Positions 36,212 to 44,955 are shown, numbered from the stretch's first letter. The stretch: 64,000 nt of DNA from Streptomyces sp. TLI_053 (GCF_900105395.1 NZ_LT629775.1:7591501-7655500), one strand, 5' to 3'. Notes: a model not told the origin generated them from the letters alone. Program-made: numbers and translations.

Positions 36212-36336
36212 GTTGGCTCCATTGATTGCTCAGGGTCCCGGATCTCTCACGGGGTGTAGCCATGGTGCCCCCCTGTGCTTACGATGGCCAGGGTCTGAAC
36301 GTTGACCAATCGGGCGTGTGAAAGGTGCCGACGTTC

Positions 36337-37167
36337 ATGGATGAGCCCGTAATTGACGAAATGTCATCCCCGGCCGTGCGCTTCGGTCAGGAACTTTCCA
36401 GGCTGCGGGAGGCGCGAGGCTGGTCGCAGGTCGGACTGGGGAAGCGCATGGGGTACTCCAACACCCTGATCTCGTACATCGAACGAGCGAAGCGTCCTCC
36501 AACAAAAAACTTCGCTGTTAAAGCCGACACGGTGTTCGAAACCGGAGGTACGTTCTACGAACTCTGGTGCAGGCATGCGAAAGAGGGCCTGCTGGAGGGC
36601 TTCGAGGAGTTCGCCGACGAGGAGGCGAAGTGCCGGCGCCTGCGCGAGTTTGCGCTGACCATCGTCACCGGCCTGTTCCAGACGCAGGAGTACGCCGAGG
36701 CGCTGGCATTGGCGGCGGTTGCGCGTGGGGCGATCAGTCAGTCCGAGGCCGACCAGCGAGTGGAGTTCCTGCTGGCTCGTCAGCGTGTGCTCGATCGGAA
36801 GAAGCCGCCGCGGATCCATCTCGTGCTCGACGAGGACTGTCTGGTGCGCACGGTCGGTGGGCGGGACGTCATGCGCAGGCAGCTCGACCACATCGTGGAA
36901 CTGGCAGCCCGCCCCAACATCACCATCCAGGTGGCGCCGTTCTCCTTGGGGGAGAACCTGCCGTTCAAGATGCCGGCGACCCTGCTGGACCTGCCGGACG
37001 GGACGGTTGTCGGCTACGCCGAATCGTACGCTCGCGGAAGCCTTGAACGCAGGCGTGAAATCGTCTCGGTGTGGGAGAGGGAGTACGATCAGCTGGTGGT
37101 GGAAGCCCTGCCCAAGGCGGCATCCCTGGCACTGGTCCACAAGGCTCGAAGGGAGCTCACTCCATGA
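36337..37167 (+). CDS. XRE-family regulator with DUF5753 domain
   Basis: This is a 276-residue regulator. The helix-turn-helix is RFGQELSRLREARGWSQVGLGKRMGYSNTLISYIERAKRPPT. The DUF5753 part follows: GLFQTQEYAEAL, VEFLLARQRVLDRKKPP, LDEDCLVRTVGG, RPNITIQVAPF and WEREYDQLVVEALP. This is the large Streptomyces family whose partners are DUF397 proteins, with roles in development or secondary metabolism. ATG 36337 has AAAGG 11 nt upstream; GTG 36325 is an alternative. It overlaps the next gene by ATGA. Confidence 0.93.
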   Translation: MDEPVIDEMSSPAVRFGQELSRLREARGWSQVGLGKRMGYSNTLISYIERAKRPPTKNFAVKADTVFETGGTFYELWCRHAKEGLLEGFEEFADEEAKCRRLREFALTIVTGLFQTQEYAEALALAAVARGAISQSEADQRVEFLLARQRVLDRKKPPRIHLVLDEDCLVRTVGGRDVMRRQLDHIVELAARPNITIQVAPFSLGENLPFKMPATLLDLPDGTVVGYAESYARGSLERRREIVSVWEREYDQLVVEALPKAASLALVHKARRELTP

Positions 37168-37370
37168 ACCTCAACACGTCTGGTGGGTCCTGGTTCAAGT
37201 CCTCGTACTCCGACAACGGCGGTCAGTGCGTCGAGGTTTCCGCGAGCTTCCAGGGCGCGGTTCCTGTCCGCGACTCCAAGGATCCCGAGGGCCCGGCCCT
37301 CGTCTTCCCGGCCGACGCCTGGCGCTCCTTCGTCGCCGGTGTGCAGGCGGGCGAGTTCGGCACCGTCTGA
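37164..37370 (+). CDS. DUF397 protein 1
   Basis: This 68-residue protein has the DUF397 signature: WFKSSYSDNGGQCVEVS, VPVRDSKDPEGPALVF and WRSFVAGVQAGEFG. It overlaps the XRE gene by 4 nt, the standard arrangement in which the small protein acts as the partner or antagonist of the regulator. Confidence 0.93.
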   Translation: MNLNTSGGSWFKSSYSDNGGQCVEVSASFQGAVPVRDSKDPEGPALVFPADAWRSFVAGVQAGEFGTV

Positions 37371-37384
37371 CCTGAATCGACCGT

Positions 37385-37414
37385 GGGCCCCGACCGGATT
37401 CCTGGTCGGGGCCC
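37385..37414. terminator. GC-rich hairpin (family 2, copy 1)
   Basis: GGGCCCCGACC and GGTCGGGGCCC form an 11-bp stem around the loop GGATTCCT, followed by CCGTGTTGGGG. It lies between the two DUF397 genes and could terminate the first operon. A related element lies at 39421-39450. Confidence 0.7.
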
Positions 37415-37446
37415 CGTGTTGGGGAGACGGGGCTACCGTGGGCGGC

Positions 37447-37641
37447 ATGACCCCTGTGACCTGGCGCAAGAGTTCCTACAGCAACAACGGCGGCGAGTGC
37501 CTCGAGATCGCGCTCGACGCCCCCGGCCTCGTCCCCGTCCGTGACTCCAAGGACCCCTCCGGCCCCACCCTCGCCTTCCCCGCCGAGTCCTGGCGCTCGT
37601 TCCTCCTCGCCGTCCAGGCAGGGGAGTTCGGCGCCGTCTGA
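37447..37641 (+). CDS. DUF397 protein 2
   Basis: This 64-residue DUF397 protein (MTPVTWRKSSYSNNGGECLEIA, VPVRDSKDPSGPTLAF, WRSFLLAVQAGEFG) is a paralog of the preceding gene, separated by a hairpin, with no XRE gene of its own. It probably arose by duplication and may interact with the same or another XRE protein. It is convergent with the AraC gene, only 4 nt away. Confidence 0.92.
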   Translation: MTPVTWRKSSYSNNGGECLEIALDAPGLVPVRDSKDPSGPTLAFPAESWRSFLLAVQAGEFGAV

Positions 37642-37645
37642 CGCA

Positions 37646-38578
37646 TCAGAGCGCCGAAGCCGTCCGCCACTCCCTCCGGTACGCCCCGGGCGGGGCGCCG
37701 AAGTGCCGTTTGAACGCCCGCGCGAACGCGAACTCCGAGGTGTAGCCGGCGTTCTCGGCCACCTCGTTCAATGAGTCTCCCGTCTCGCGCAGCATCCGCG
37801 CCGCGATCGCCATCCGCCACGTCGTCAGATAACTCAGCGGAGGCTCGCCGACCACCGAGGCGAACCGACGGGCGAACGCGGCGCGTGACAGTCCGGCCCG
37901 GTTCCCCAGCGACTCGACGGTCCACGGATGTGCCGGGTCGTCGTGGATCGCCCTCAACGCCGGGGCGATCAAAGGGTCGTTGAGCGCGGACGCCCACCCC
38001 CGCGTTCGGTCCCCGGACACCTCGTCGTACCAGGACCGCAGAATGTAGAGCAGCAGCAGGTCGACGAGCGCCGCGACCACCGCGTCCGAACCCGGCCGGG
38101 GTTCGTGGATCTCGGCGCAGAGCTGGTCGACCGCCGAACGCAGCACCGGATGACGGCCCGGACTCGCCGGAAGATGGACGATCTCCGGCAGGTCGCCGAG
38201 CAGCGGATGCGGGCGGTCGGTGTCGAGGTGGTAGGCCCCGCACACCAGCACGCTCCGAGTGCCGCCGCCCTCGACGGTGAACGACCCGATCGGCGAGGAG
38301 GTGTCGACCCGGGCGGGCACGAAGGCCACCGGCTCACTGGTGACCGCGTCGCAGATGGCGTGACCGGTGCCGCGCCGCAGGAACACCACGTCCCCCGGTC
38401 CCAGGGCGATCGGCTCGCCGTCGACCGGCAGCAGCACGCAGCGCCCCTCGACGACGACGTGGAACCCGGCCCCCGAGACGGGCTGGAAGCGCACACCCCA
38501 CGGTGCTCGCGCCTCGGTGCGGACAACGGACGGGCGCCCGGTGCGCAGGGCCGCGAGCGTGTCGCTGAGGATGTCCAT
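37646..38578 (-). CDS. AraC-family regulator with cupin N-domain
   Basis: This 310-residue protein has an N-terminal cupin-like sensor (HVVVEGRCVLLPVDGEPIALGPGDVVFLRRGTGH) and a C-terminal double helix-turn-helix (WTVESLGNRAGLSRAAFARRFASVVGEPPLSYLTTWRM and NEVAENAGYTSEFAFARAFKRHFGAPPGAYR). It is divergent from the SDR gene by about 100 nt and likely controls it, the usual arrangement for this subgroup. Confidence 0.92.
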   Translation of the reverse strand: MDILSDTLAALRTGRPSVVRTEARAPWGVRFQPVSGAGFHVVVEGRCVLLPVDGEPIALGPGDVVFLRRGTGHAICDAVTSEPVAFVPARVDTSSPIGSFTVEGGGTRSVLVCGAYHLDTDRPHPLLGDLPEIVHLPASPGRHPVLRSAVDQLCAEIHEPRPGSDAVVAALVDLLLLYILRSWYDEVSGDRTRGWASALNDPLIAPALRAIHDDPAHPWTVESLGNRAGLSRAAFARRFASVVGEPPLSYLTTWRMAIAARMLRETGDSLNEVAENAGYTSEFAFARAFKRHFGAPPGAYRREWRTASAL

Positions 38579-38675
38579 CCGCCCACCCTAGCGCGTTGAT
38601 CCGGAGACGATCGGACAGAGAATCAAGACTTCATGTCATTCACCGTCCTGCTGGGCGAGCCGTAGCGTCCTCGGC

Positions 38676-39398
38676 ATGAACAACACAGCGGACACCCAGC
38701 GTGTCGTCGTCATCGGTGGTACCTCCGGCGTCGGATTCGCCGTCGCCCGGGCCGCGGCGGCCCGGGGCTCGAACGTGGTCGTCGCCTCCAGTCGTCAGGA
38801 CCGGGTCGAGCTGGCGGTGGAGAGGCTCGGCGGCTCGGCGGAAGGCTTCGTGCTGGACGTCGCCGACGACGCAGCGCTCGCCGTCTTCTTCGACCGGATC
38901 GGCGAGTTCGATCACCTCGTCTACACGGCCGGCGAGCCCCTGGTGCTGAAGCCGCTCGCCGAGCTCGCCGCGGGCGAGGCGCGGGCGTTCTTCGAGCGTC
39001 GCTTCTGGGGTGCGCTGCTCGCCGTCAAGTACGCGACGCCGCAGCTCCGTTCCGGTGGTTCGATCACCTTGACCTCCGGCGCCTTCGCCACCCGGCCGGT
39101 CCCCGGTGCCCTGCTCGGGGCGAGCATCACCGCGGCCGTCGAGGGGCTGACCAGGGCCCTGGCCCTGGAACTCGCCCCGTTGCGGGTCAACGCCGTGCGC
39201 CTGGGCGCGATCCGCACCGAACTCTGGGACAGCAGCGTGCCGGACCCGGAGGCCTTCCTCCGGGCGCAGGGCAACGGCCTTCCCGTGCAGCGAGTCGGCA
39301 CCCCCGAGGAGGCGGCGGCGGCCTACCTCCACCTCCTGGGCAACGGCTACGCGACCGGCACGGTGCTGACCCTGGACGGGGGAGCGGCACTGGCGTGA
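38676..39398 (+). CDS. Atypical short-chain dehydrogenase/reductase
   Basis: This 240-residue SDR has cofactor motif GGTSGVGFAVA and LVYTAGEP in place of NNAG. SGAF supplies the Ser, but the region where YxxxK should follow reads PGALLGASITAAVEGLTRALALE, with no Tyr or Lys. The RVNAVRLGAIRTELW and GTVLTLDGG elements are normal. It thus belongs to a branch lacking the standard catalytic pair, and it may bind NAD(P) without classical reduction. It is divergent from the AraC regulator. Confidence 0.88.
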   Translation: MNNTADTQRVVVIGGTSGVGFAVARAAAARGSNVVVASSRQDRVELAVERLGGSAEGFVLDVADDAALAVFFDRIGEFDHLVYTAGEPLVLKPLAELAAGEARAFFERRFWGALLAVKYATPQLRSGGSITLTSGAFATRPVPGALLGASITAAVEGLTRALALELAPLRVNAVRLGAIRTELWDSSVPDPEAFLRAQGNGLPVQRVGTPEEAAAAYLHLLGNGYATGTVLTLDGGAALA

Positions 39399-39420
39399 CC
39401 CCGGCCGAGACCGGACCGAC

Positions 39421-39450
39421 GGGCCCCGAACGGATTTCTGCTCGGGGCCC
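39421..39450. terminator. GC-rich hairpin (family 2, copy 2)
   Basis: GGGCCCCGA and TCGGGGCCC (9 bp) enclose ACGGATTTCTGC and are followed by CCGTGTTGAGG. About 35 nt match the element at 37385-37425, including the loop GGATT-CT and tail CCGTGTTG. It follows the SDR stop. Confidence 0.7.
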
Positions 39451-39484
39451 CGTGTTGAGGACGCGCCGCCCGTCCGGTCGCGCA

Positions 39485-39511
39485 CCGGAAGTCGACGGAG
39501 CCGACTTCCGG
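39485..39511. terminator. Hairpin (family 1, copy 2)
   Basis: CCGGAAGTCG and CGACTTCCGG form a 10-bp stem around ACGGAGC. It shares the GGAAGTCG/CGACTTCC core with the elements at 25753 and 45185. It sits between the SDR gene and the condensation-domain gene, 35 nt after a family 2 hairpin. Confidence 0.65.
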
Positions 39512-39668
39512 CTCCCTCTCCGGCGCCCGCAACCACGTCACCCGATCGGCCGAGGCGGTTATCGGATCGCCCGGAAGCTGTGCTGCCATGTCCCCCGGTG
39601 GCAGGGCGGTGGGCAGGACGACCGCCCCGGCACCACCCCCGACAACAACAGCGGCAGAAGAGAGCGGC

Positions 39669-41117
39669 ATGCTCCAGATCTCAGTCGAGGACTCCGAGAT
39701 CGGCCCGGGTGAGGCCCACCGGTGGCATCTCGTCCCCCTGACCGGTGCCGACGGACCGGCCCCGCGCCGGATGACCGGCTACAACCAGGCGAAACATTTC
39801 ACCGTTGCCCAGTACGCGCAGAGCGTCGACGACCCGATCCGCTCCTACGTCGCGGCGAGCTTCGAACTCGCGGGCCCGGTGGACCTGGACGCCCTGGCGG
39901 GCGCGCTGCTCGAGCTGGTGCGACGGCACGAGGTGCTCCGGGCGGTCTACCAGCCGCTGGCCGGGGACCTCGGCTGCGAGGTCCTCACCCCGGACGAGGT
40001 GGCCCTGAAGCACGTCTACGGCGGCCCGTTGGAGACGCCGGCGCAGGTCACCGCGCACCTCCAGGAGGCGTTCCGGGAGGTGGACACCCTCTCCTGGCCG
40101 CTGATCACGATGGGCGCGGTGGTGCGGACCGGATCCACCACCGTCTGGTTCTCCTGCGACCACCTGGTCACCGACGGCCTCTCCACCGCGATCGCCATTA
40201 ACGACATCGCCACCGCCTACCGGGACCTCACCGCTACCGCCGCCGCCACCGCGCCCGCGCCCGCCACCGCGCCCGCCACCGCGACCGCCACCGGTACCAC
40301 CGACGGGACGGCCCCGCAGCCGGGTCCGGGGAGCTACCTGGAGTTCAGCCGCACCCAGCGCCGGGCCAACCGGGCGATGCGCGCCGACGACGCTCGGTTG
40401 GACCACTGGCGGGCGTTCCGCGACCGCAACGGCGGCCTCTTCCCGCGCTTCCCGCTCGACCTCGGTGTCCGGCCGGGGGAGCTGTACGCGCCGGTGACCA
40501 GTACCGAACGCCTGTTGACCGGCCGGCAGACCGAGGATTTCGGTGCGGTCTGCCGGGCCCTGGACGGGCGGCTGTCGATGGGGCTGCTCGCGGGCCTCGC
40601 GCTCGCGCTCCGGGAGCAGGGCGGGCCGGAGGTGTACCGCGGACTGATGCCGTTCAACGAACGCGGCCGGGGCGAGTACGCGGAGTCGATGGGCTGGTTC
40701 ATCAACACCCTGCCGGTCGAGTTCCCGGTCGGTCCGCGGGCCGGCTTCGGCGAGGTGCTCGCCGCCGCCCAGGAGGCCTACGCGCAGGTGCGGGCCCATG
40801 CGGCGGTGCACTTCGTCAAGGCGTGGAAGCTGCTCGCCCCGGCCGAGTACGCGTCACTGCGGTACTGGCCGCACGCGGTGAACTTCTTCTCCTACATCGA
40901 CTGCCGCCGCCTGCCCGGCGCGGACCGGCACGCCGCCCAGCGGGCCCGGATGCACGTGTGGGTGTCCGGCTGCAACGGGATCCTGCACTGGCTGCACCGC
41001 ACCGACGAGGGCCTGTTCGTCAACACCATCCACGCCGACACCCCGCAGGCGGCCGCCGTCAACCGGGCGCTGCTGGACGGATTCGCCCGGGTGCTGACCG
41101 AGCCGCTCGGGCGGTGA
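39669..41117 (+). CDS. Free-standing condensation-domain protein
   Basis: This 482-residue protein is a single condensation/acyltransferase (chloramphenicol-acetyltransferase-like) fold. The active motif reads DHLVTDG: the catalytic second His and the DG are kept, but the first His is Asp. The latch region has MPFNERGRGEYAESMGWFINTLPVEF. An Ala/Thr/Pro insertion (about residues 185-215) precedes it. No adenylation or carrier gene is adjacent, so it may act in trans on a carrier-bound acyl group, like PapA-type acyltransferases. ATG 39669 has GAAGAGAG upstream; a longer frame from 39588 lacks a ribosome site. Confidence 0.85.
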   Translation: MLQISVEDSEIGPGEAHRWHLVPLTGADGPAPRRMTGYNQAKHFTVAQYAQSVDDPIRSYVAASFELAGPVDLDALAGALLELVRRHEVLRAVYQPLAGDLGCEVLTPDEVALKHVYGGPLETPAQVTAHLQEAFREVDTLSWPLITMGAVVRTGSTTVWFSCDHLVTDGLSTAIAINDIATAYRDLTATAAATAPAPATAPATATATGTTDGTAPQPGPGSYLEFSRTQRRANRAMRADDARLDHWRAFRDRNGGLFPRFPLDLGVRPGELYAPVTSTERLLTGRQTEDFGAVCRALDGRLSMGLLAGLALALREQGGPEVYRGLMPFNERGRGEYAESMGWFINTLPVEFPVGPRAGFGEVLAAAQEAYAQVRAHAAVHFVKAWKLLAPAEYASLRYWPHAVNFFSYIDCRRLPGADRHAAQRARMHVWVSGCNGILHWLHRTDEGLFVNTIHADTPQAAAVNRALLDGFARVLTEPLGR

Positions 41118-41151
41118 CGGCGTCCCCGGGCGTCCCGGACGTCCCCGGACG

Positions 41152-42105
41152 TCACGGGGCCTTCGCGGCCGCCGCGTTCGCGAGCGTGACGTCGATCGCC
41201 TTCCGGGCCTGCTCCAGGCGCTTCGCATCCGCCTGGACCGCCCGGTTCTGGTAGGCGGTCTCGACGGCGAACCAGATGCCGACGACGTTGTTCCGCTGCT
41301 TGCAGTCGACGTCGGCCGTCGCGGCGGCGATCTCGGGAGCGGTCGCCGTCGGCGACGAGAACCAGCGCTCGTCGCGCACCGCGTCCACGGGACTGGCGTA
41401 GGTCTGCCCCTTCTCCTTCATGCAGCGCGACCACGCGGCGAAGGCCGCCTTCACCCGTCCGTCGGCCATGGAGTCCGTGAACCCCCGGCCGTTGATCTCC
41501 AGTGCCCCGGCGTCGTCCTGGAGGATCCCGCCGCCCCGGGTCAGCGTGTCGTCCGCCTCGCCGAGACAGCCGCCCGGCGGGATCGCGACGCCGTTGTGGG
41601 TGCGCCCGGCCGGCTCGGTCGAGCTGTCCGGGCCGCCCCGGCCGTGGCCCAGGACGGCCTGCAACTCCGGTGCGGGCGGCTGCGGGGCGGCGGACGGCTG
41701 CCGCTGGTCCGCCGACGGGCCCCAGTGGTAGCCCTGGGCGGCCGCGCTCGCGGCGTCGGTGAGGTAGTACCGGCGGGTCATCAGGTCCGGCTTGGTCCCG
41801 AGCGCCGGCGGCGCGTAGTCGAAGCCGAAGCGCTTCATGCACGATCCGATCAGGGCCGTGCGGGCCGCCTCGATCCGCCGGTCCTCGTCGGGACTGATCA
41901 GGAACCTGGCGATGGGCAGGGCCCGGCCGTCGGCGGTGGCGAGGGTCGGGACCGCGTCGACGGAAGGTGCGGCCGCCGGGGCCGGCGCCGGGCCGGAGGA
42001 CGCGCAGCCGGTGACGGCCCCGCCCAGTGCGAGCAGTGCGGCGATCACCGGCGCGCCGACCGACCGTACTGACCGCCGTACCGGCGCGGGGGCTGCACTT
42101 CGCAT
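41152..42105 (-). CDS. Lipoprotein, unknown function
   Basis: This 317-residue protein has a lipoprotein signal peptide (GAPVIAALLALGGAVTGC-ASSG) and a Pro/Ala linker. The mature domain has conserved-looking Cys (SCMKRFGFDY, GGCLGEADD, RCMKEKG, DCKQRNN) and likely disulfides. It resembles a family of uncharacterised Streptomyces lipoproteins. It stands alone, convergent with the condensation gene by 34 nt. Confidence 0.82.
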   Translation of the reverse strand: MRSAAPAPVRRSVRSVGAPVIAALLALGGAVTGCASSGPAPAPAAAPSVDAVPTLATADGRALPIARFLISPDEDRRIEAARTALIGSCMKRFGFDYAPPALGTKPDLMTRRYYLTDAASAAAQGYHWGPSADQRQPSAAPQPPAPELQAVLGHGRGGPDSSTEPAGRTHNGVAIPPGGCLGEADDTLTRGGGILQDDAGALEINGRGFTDSMADGRVKAAFAAWSRCMKEKGQTYASPVDAVRDERWFSSPTATAPEIAAATADVDCKQRNNVVGIWFAVETAYQNRAVQADAKRLEQARKAIDVTLANAAAAKAP

Positions 42106-42196
42106 GTGAACTCTTCTTCCGGCGGGAACGGCGGTGGTGCCGCGCGCCGGGGGCTGCGCGGCACCACCGCCAGGGGAATCGCGGGCCGACCCGAGG

Positions 42197-42628
42197 TCAG
42201 CGGCAGGCCTCGAAGTAGTCGAAGCACTGCGAGGCGTTGTTGTTCCGCAGCTGCGGGATCAGGTTGGCGCCGGTGCCGCGCTTGATGTACTGGCTGACGC
42301 CGTAGCCGCCGGGGCTGTAGTAGATCGTCACGCTGTAGTTCTGGTTGTAGTTGAAGACCGAAGCCGCGTTGTTCCGGACGTACTGGCCGTTGCCGGCGCC
42401 GCCGCCGCCGAAGGTGTAGGTGGAGTTGACCTGGTAGGTCTCGTAGCCGCGGCTGCTGCCGTCGCCGTCGCCGAAGTAGGCGCCCTGGAAGTTGGGGCTG
42501 TAGAACAGGCAGGCGTCGTACGAGGCGCACCCGCCGCTGGAGGCGGAGGCGGGCGCGGCGGTGGCGACGGCGAAGCCGAGGGCGGCTATGGAGAGCACCC
42601 CGGCGGCGACCTTGTTGCGGATCTTCAT
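42197..42628 (-). CDS. Secreted peptidase-inhibitor-like protein (family I36 type)
   Basis: This 143-residue protein has signal peptide MKIRNKVAAGVLSIAALGFAVATAAPASA. The mature part starts SSGGCASYDACLFYSPNFQGAYFG, the C...C-L-(F/Y)...F-G pattern of the I36/beta-gamma-crystallin-like inhibitors; another Cys pair lies at the C-terminus (CFDYFEAC). Such proteins inhibit metalloproteases or stabilise hyphal surfaces. ATG 42628 gives a standard signal peptide; the 29-residue upstream extension is rejected. Confidence 0.78.
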   Translation of the reverse strand: MKIRNKVAAGVLSIAALGFAVATAAPASASSGGCASYDACLFYSPNFQGAYFGDGDGSSRGYETYQVNSTYTFGGGGAGNGQYVRNNAASVFNYNQNYSVTIYYSPGGYGVSQYIKRGTGANLIPQLRNNNASQCFDYFEACR

Positions 42629-43095
42629 GGACAACCCCGTTTCGGACGAGCGGTCGGAATGCCCCGCGATCCGGTGGGGAGCCCACCCGCCGCAGGCGTT
42701 GATCATCGAGGGCAAACGGAGTATCCGTGGTGCGATGACTTATCGTCAAGCCACGTCCGGCAGGGACGTTTGAGTTGTCCCGGCCAATTCCGGACTTCGG
42801 TCACCGGAGCGTCACGGAGCGACAGATCCCCCCCTGTGACGGGCCGCGCCGAGCGCGGAAGCCCTGGTGGGCGGCGGTGCGGTCCGGGCATGTCGGCGCC
42901 CTGCCGGGTGGTGGTGCCGCATTCCGGGTTTCCGCTCCACGGGATTCGCCGACGAATCGTGGCGTCGATTCTTCCCGGCCCGGAGGGGCGCCCGGGGTTC
43001 GGCGACGGCGGGATTGTCGGACCCGGGGGCTAGGCTCCGATTCCGACTGTCGCCGGCGGCGTACCGGGCGGGCGGACGACGAGAGGGGCACGGAC
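42629..43095. promoter_or_regulatory. Divergent intergenic region
   Basis: These 467 nt carry no gene. They hold the promoters of the I36-like gene and the HTH_42 gene. The AT-richer stretch near 42730-42760 includes CGAT-N5-ATCG, and ACGTCC-N5-GGACGT (42753-42769) is a perfect inverted repeat that could be an operator. GAGAGGGGC precedes the GTG at 43096. Confidence 0.4.
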
Positions 43096-44259
43096 GTGAC
43101 GATCACCGCGGGGCAGCTCAACCGGGCCACCCTCGAACGGCAACTGCTGGTGCGGCGGGAGGAGATCGGCGTCGCCGAGGCGGTGCGGCGGGTGGTCGCG
43201 CTGCAGGCGCAGCAGCCGGCCTCGCCCTACCTCGCACTGTGGAACCGGGTGGCCCGCTTCGACCCGGCCGAGCTCGACCGGGCCTTCGCGGAGCTGGGGA
43301 TCGTACGGTCCACGCTGATGCGGATCACTCTGCACGCCGTGCACGCCGACGACTTCGCGCCGTTCCGGGAGGCCGTCCATCCGTCGGTCCGGGGCTCCCG
43401 GCTGGGCGACGACCGGTTCACGGCCTCCGGTCTGACCGCCGCCGAGGGGGACGCGCTGGTCGCGGACGTGCTCGACTTCGGCGACCGGCCGCGCGCCGCC
43501 CCGGAGTTCGAGACCTGGCTCGCCGAGCGGCTCGGGGCCGAAGCTGCGCCGCCGGCCTGGTGGGGGCTGCGCCAGGTGGCGCCGCTGCTGCGCGCACCGG
43601 GGGAGGGGCACTGGTCGTTCGGCCACCGGCTCTCCTACGTCGCCCCGCCGGTCCGGCCGGTGCTCGGAGATCCGGAGGTGTACGCGGCCTCGCTGCGGAC
43701 GCTCGTGCGGCGCTACCTGGCCGGCTTCGGTCCGGCCTCGGTGGCGGACGTGGCGCAGTTCGCGCTGGTGCAGCGCGGCCGGGCCAGGGAGGCGCTGCGG
43801 GTGCTGGCGGCCGAGGGCGGGGTCGAGCGCCTGGTGGGGCCGGACGGTGCGGAGCTGTTCGACCTCCCGGGCGCGTCGGTTCCGGACGCGGACCTGCCGG
43901 TGCCGGCCCGGCTGATGGCGATGTGGGACAGCGTCCTGCTGGCCTACGCCGACCGGAGCCGGATCATCCCGCCCGAGTACCGCGCCCTGGTGGTCAAGCG
44001 CAACGGCGATGTGCTGCCGACCCTGCTCGTGGACGGCCGGGTGGCCGGGGTGTGGCGCACGGTCGAGGGCGGGGTCGAGGCGACGGCGTTCCACCCGCTG
44101 CCGGACTCGGCGTGGGAGCAGCTCGCCGCCGAGGCGCGCTCGCTGACGGCACTGCTCGCCGACCGCGAACCGCACGTCTACCGCCGGTACGACCACTGGT
44201 GGAGCAAGCCGGGTGCGCGGTCGGACGGTGCCGAGGTCCGGCTGCTGTCCGGGGCCTGA
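43096..44259 (+). CDS. Winged-helix DNA-binding domain protein (HTH_42/AlkX-YcaQ type)
   Basis: This 387-residue protein has VVALQAQQPASPYLALWNRV near the N-terminus, IVRSTLMRITLHAVHADDF and a C-terminal LVVKRNGDVLPTLLVDGRVAGVW, the layout of PF06224 proteins. Some relatives are DNA glycosylases for alkylated or cross-linked DNA; many actinobacterial ones are uncharacterised. I cannot point to a catalytic QxQ-like triad with confidence beyond the QAQQ. GTG start. Confidence 0.85.
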   Translation: MTITAGQLNRATLERQLLVRREEIGVAEAVRRVVALQAQQPASPYLALWNRVARFDPAELDRAFAELGIVRSTLMRITLHAVHADDFAPFREAVHPSVRGSRLGDDRFTASGLTAAEGDALVADVLDFGDRPRAAPEFETWLAERLGAEAAPPAWWGLRQVAPLLRAPGEGHWSFGHRLSYVAPPVRPVLGDPEVYAASLRTLVRRYLAGFGPASVADVAQFALVQRGRAREALRVLAAEGGVERLVGPDGAELFDLPGASVPDADLPVPARLMAMWDSVLLAYADRSRIIPPEYRALVVKRNGDVLPTLLVDGRVAGVWRTVEGGVEATAFHPLPDSAWEQLAAEARSLTALLADREPHVYRRYDHWWSKPGARSDGAEVRLLSGA

Positions 44260-44283
44260 GCGGCTGCCGGGTGACAGCGGGGC

Positions 44284-44955
44284 TCAGGCGAACGTGGCTG
44301 CGGTGGCGATCAGTGCGATCCAGCCGGCGAGCGGGATGCCCAAGGTGGCCGCGAACGGCAGCGGCCCCTGCAGCAGCACGGAGGCGCCGATGAAGGAGAG
44401 CAGGCCGATGCCGGGTCCGGAGCCCAGGCCGGCGTCACGGTTGCGCGACCGGGCCAGGCCGTTCACCGTCAGGGCCGACCCCACCGTGACCAGGGCGGCC
44501 ACCCCGAGAGCGGGCAGGTGGGGGTCCCGGAAGGTGTCGGCACGGTGCCCGCGGTAGGAGATCTCGACCGCTCGTGCGCGGAAGACCGTCACCCGCACGC
44601 TCGTACCGATCTGCACGTCGTCGTAGAAGTCCTGGTCGACGCTGTACATGCCCGCGGATGCGGTTTCGCGCGCCACGGTGAGCCAGTGGTCGCCGTTGTC
44701 CTTCCGCGCCGTCACCCTGCCGGTCTCGTAGCGGTTGCAGTCCGGCCCCGGCTCGGCGGCCGCGTCGCAGACCGGGGCGGTCCGGTAGCCGTGCATCTCG
44801 TCGTGGACGTCGAGGAACAGTCCGAAGCCGAGCACGGTGACGGCCAGCCCCGCCAGCACGAGGAGCCCCTGGACCAGGAGGGCGCCCGTCGGCAGGGAGG
44901 CCCGCGCCCGCCGGTTGCCGCCGGACGCCCCCGGATCCCTCATCCACGTCTCCAT
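44284..44955 (-). CDS. Membrane protein with extracytoplasmic domain
   Basis: This 223-residue protein has one hydrophobic helix near residue 25-48 and an extracytoplasmic domain with two Cys (VCDAAAEPGPDCNRYE) and SYRG near 135. Two or three helices follow at the C-terminus. It is reminiscent of DUF3592-like proteins with a soluble beta domain between helices, but this is not secure. It stands alone on the minus strand. Confidence 0.65.
   Translation of the reverse strand: METWMRDPGASGGNRRARASLPTGALLVQGLLVLAGLAVTVLGFGLFLDVHDEMHGYRTAPVCDAAAEPGPDCNRYETGRVTARKDNGDHWLTVARETASAGMYSVDQDFYDDVQIGTSVRVTVFRARAVEISYRGHRADTFRDPHLPALGVAALVTVGSALTVNGLARSRNRDAGLGSGPGIGLLSFIGASVLLQGPLPFAATLGIPLAGWIALIATAATFA

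Noticed and set aside
25200..37650. Prophage or integrative element
   Set aside because: The region has lower GC and accessory genes, but no integrase, terminase, replication or transfer gene and no direct att repeats were found.
42660..42690. A further CRISPR-like repeat (CCCCGCGATCCGGTGGGGAG)
   Set aside because: It lacks the GGATCA start and a partner at 61 nt; the likeness is limited to CCCC...GGGG.
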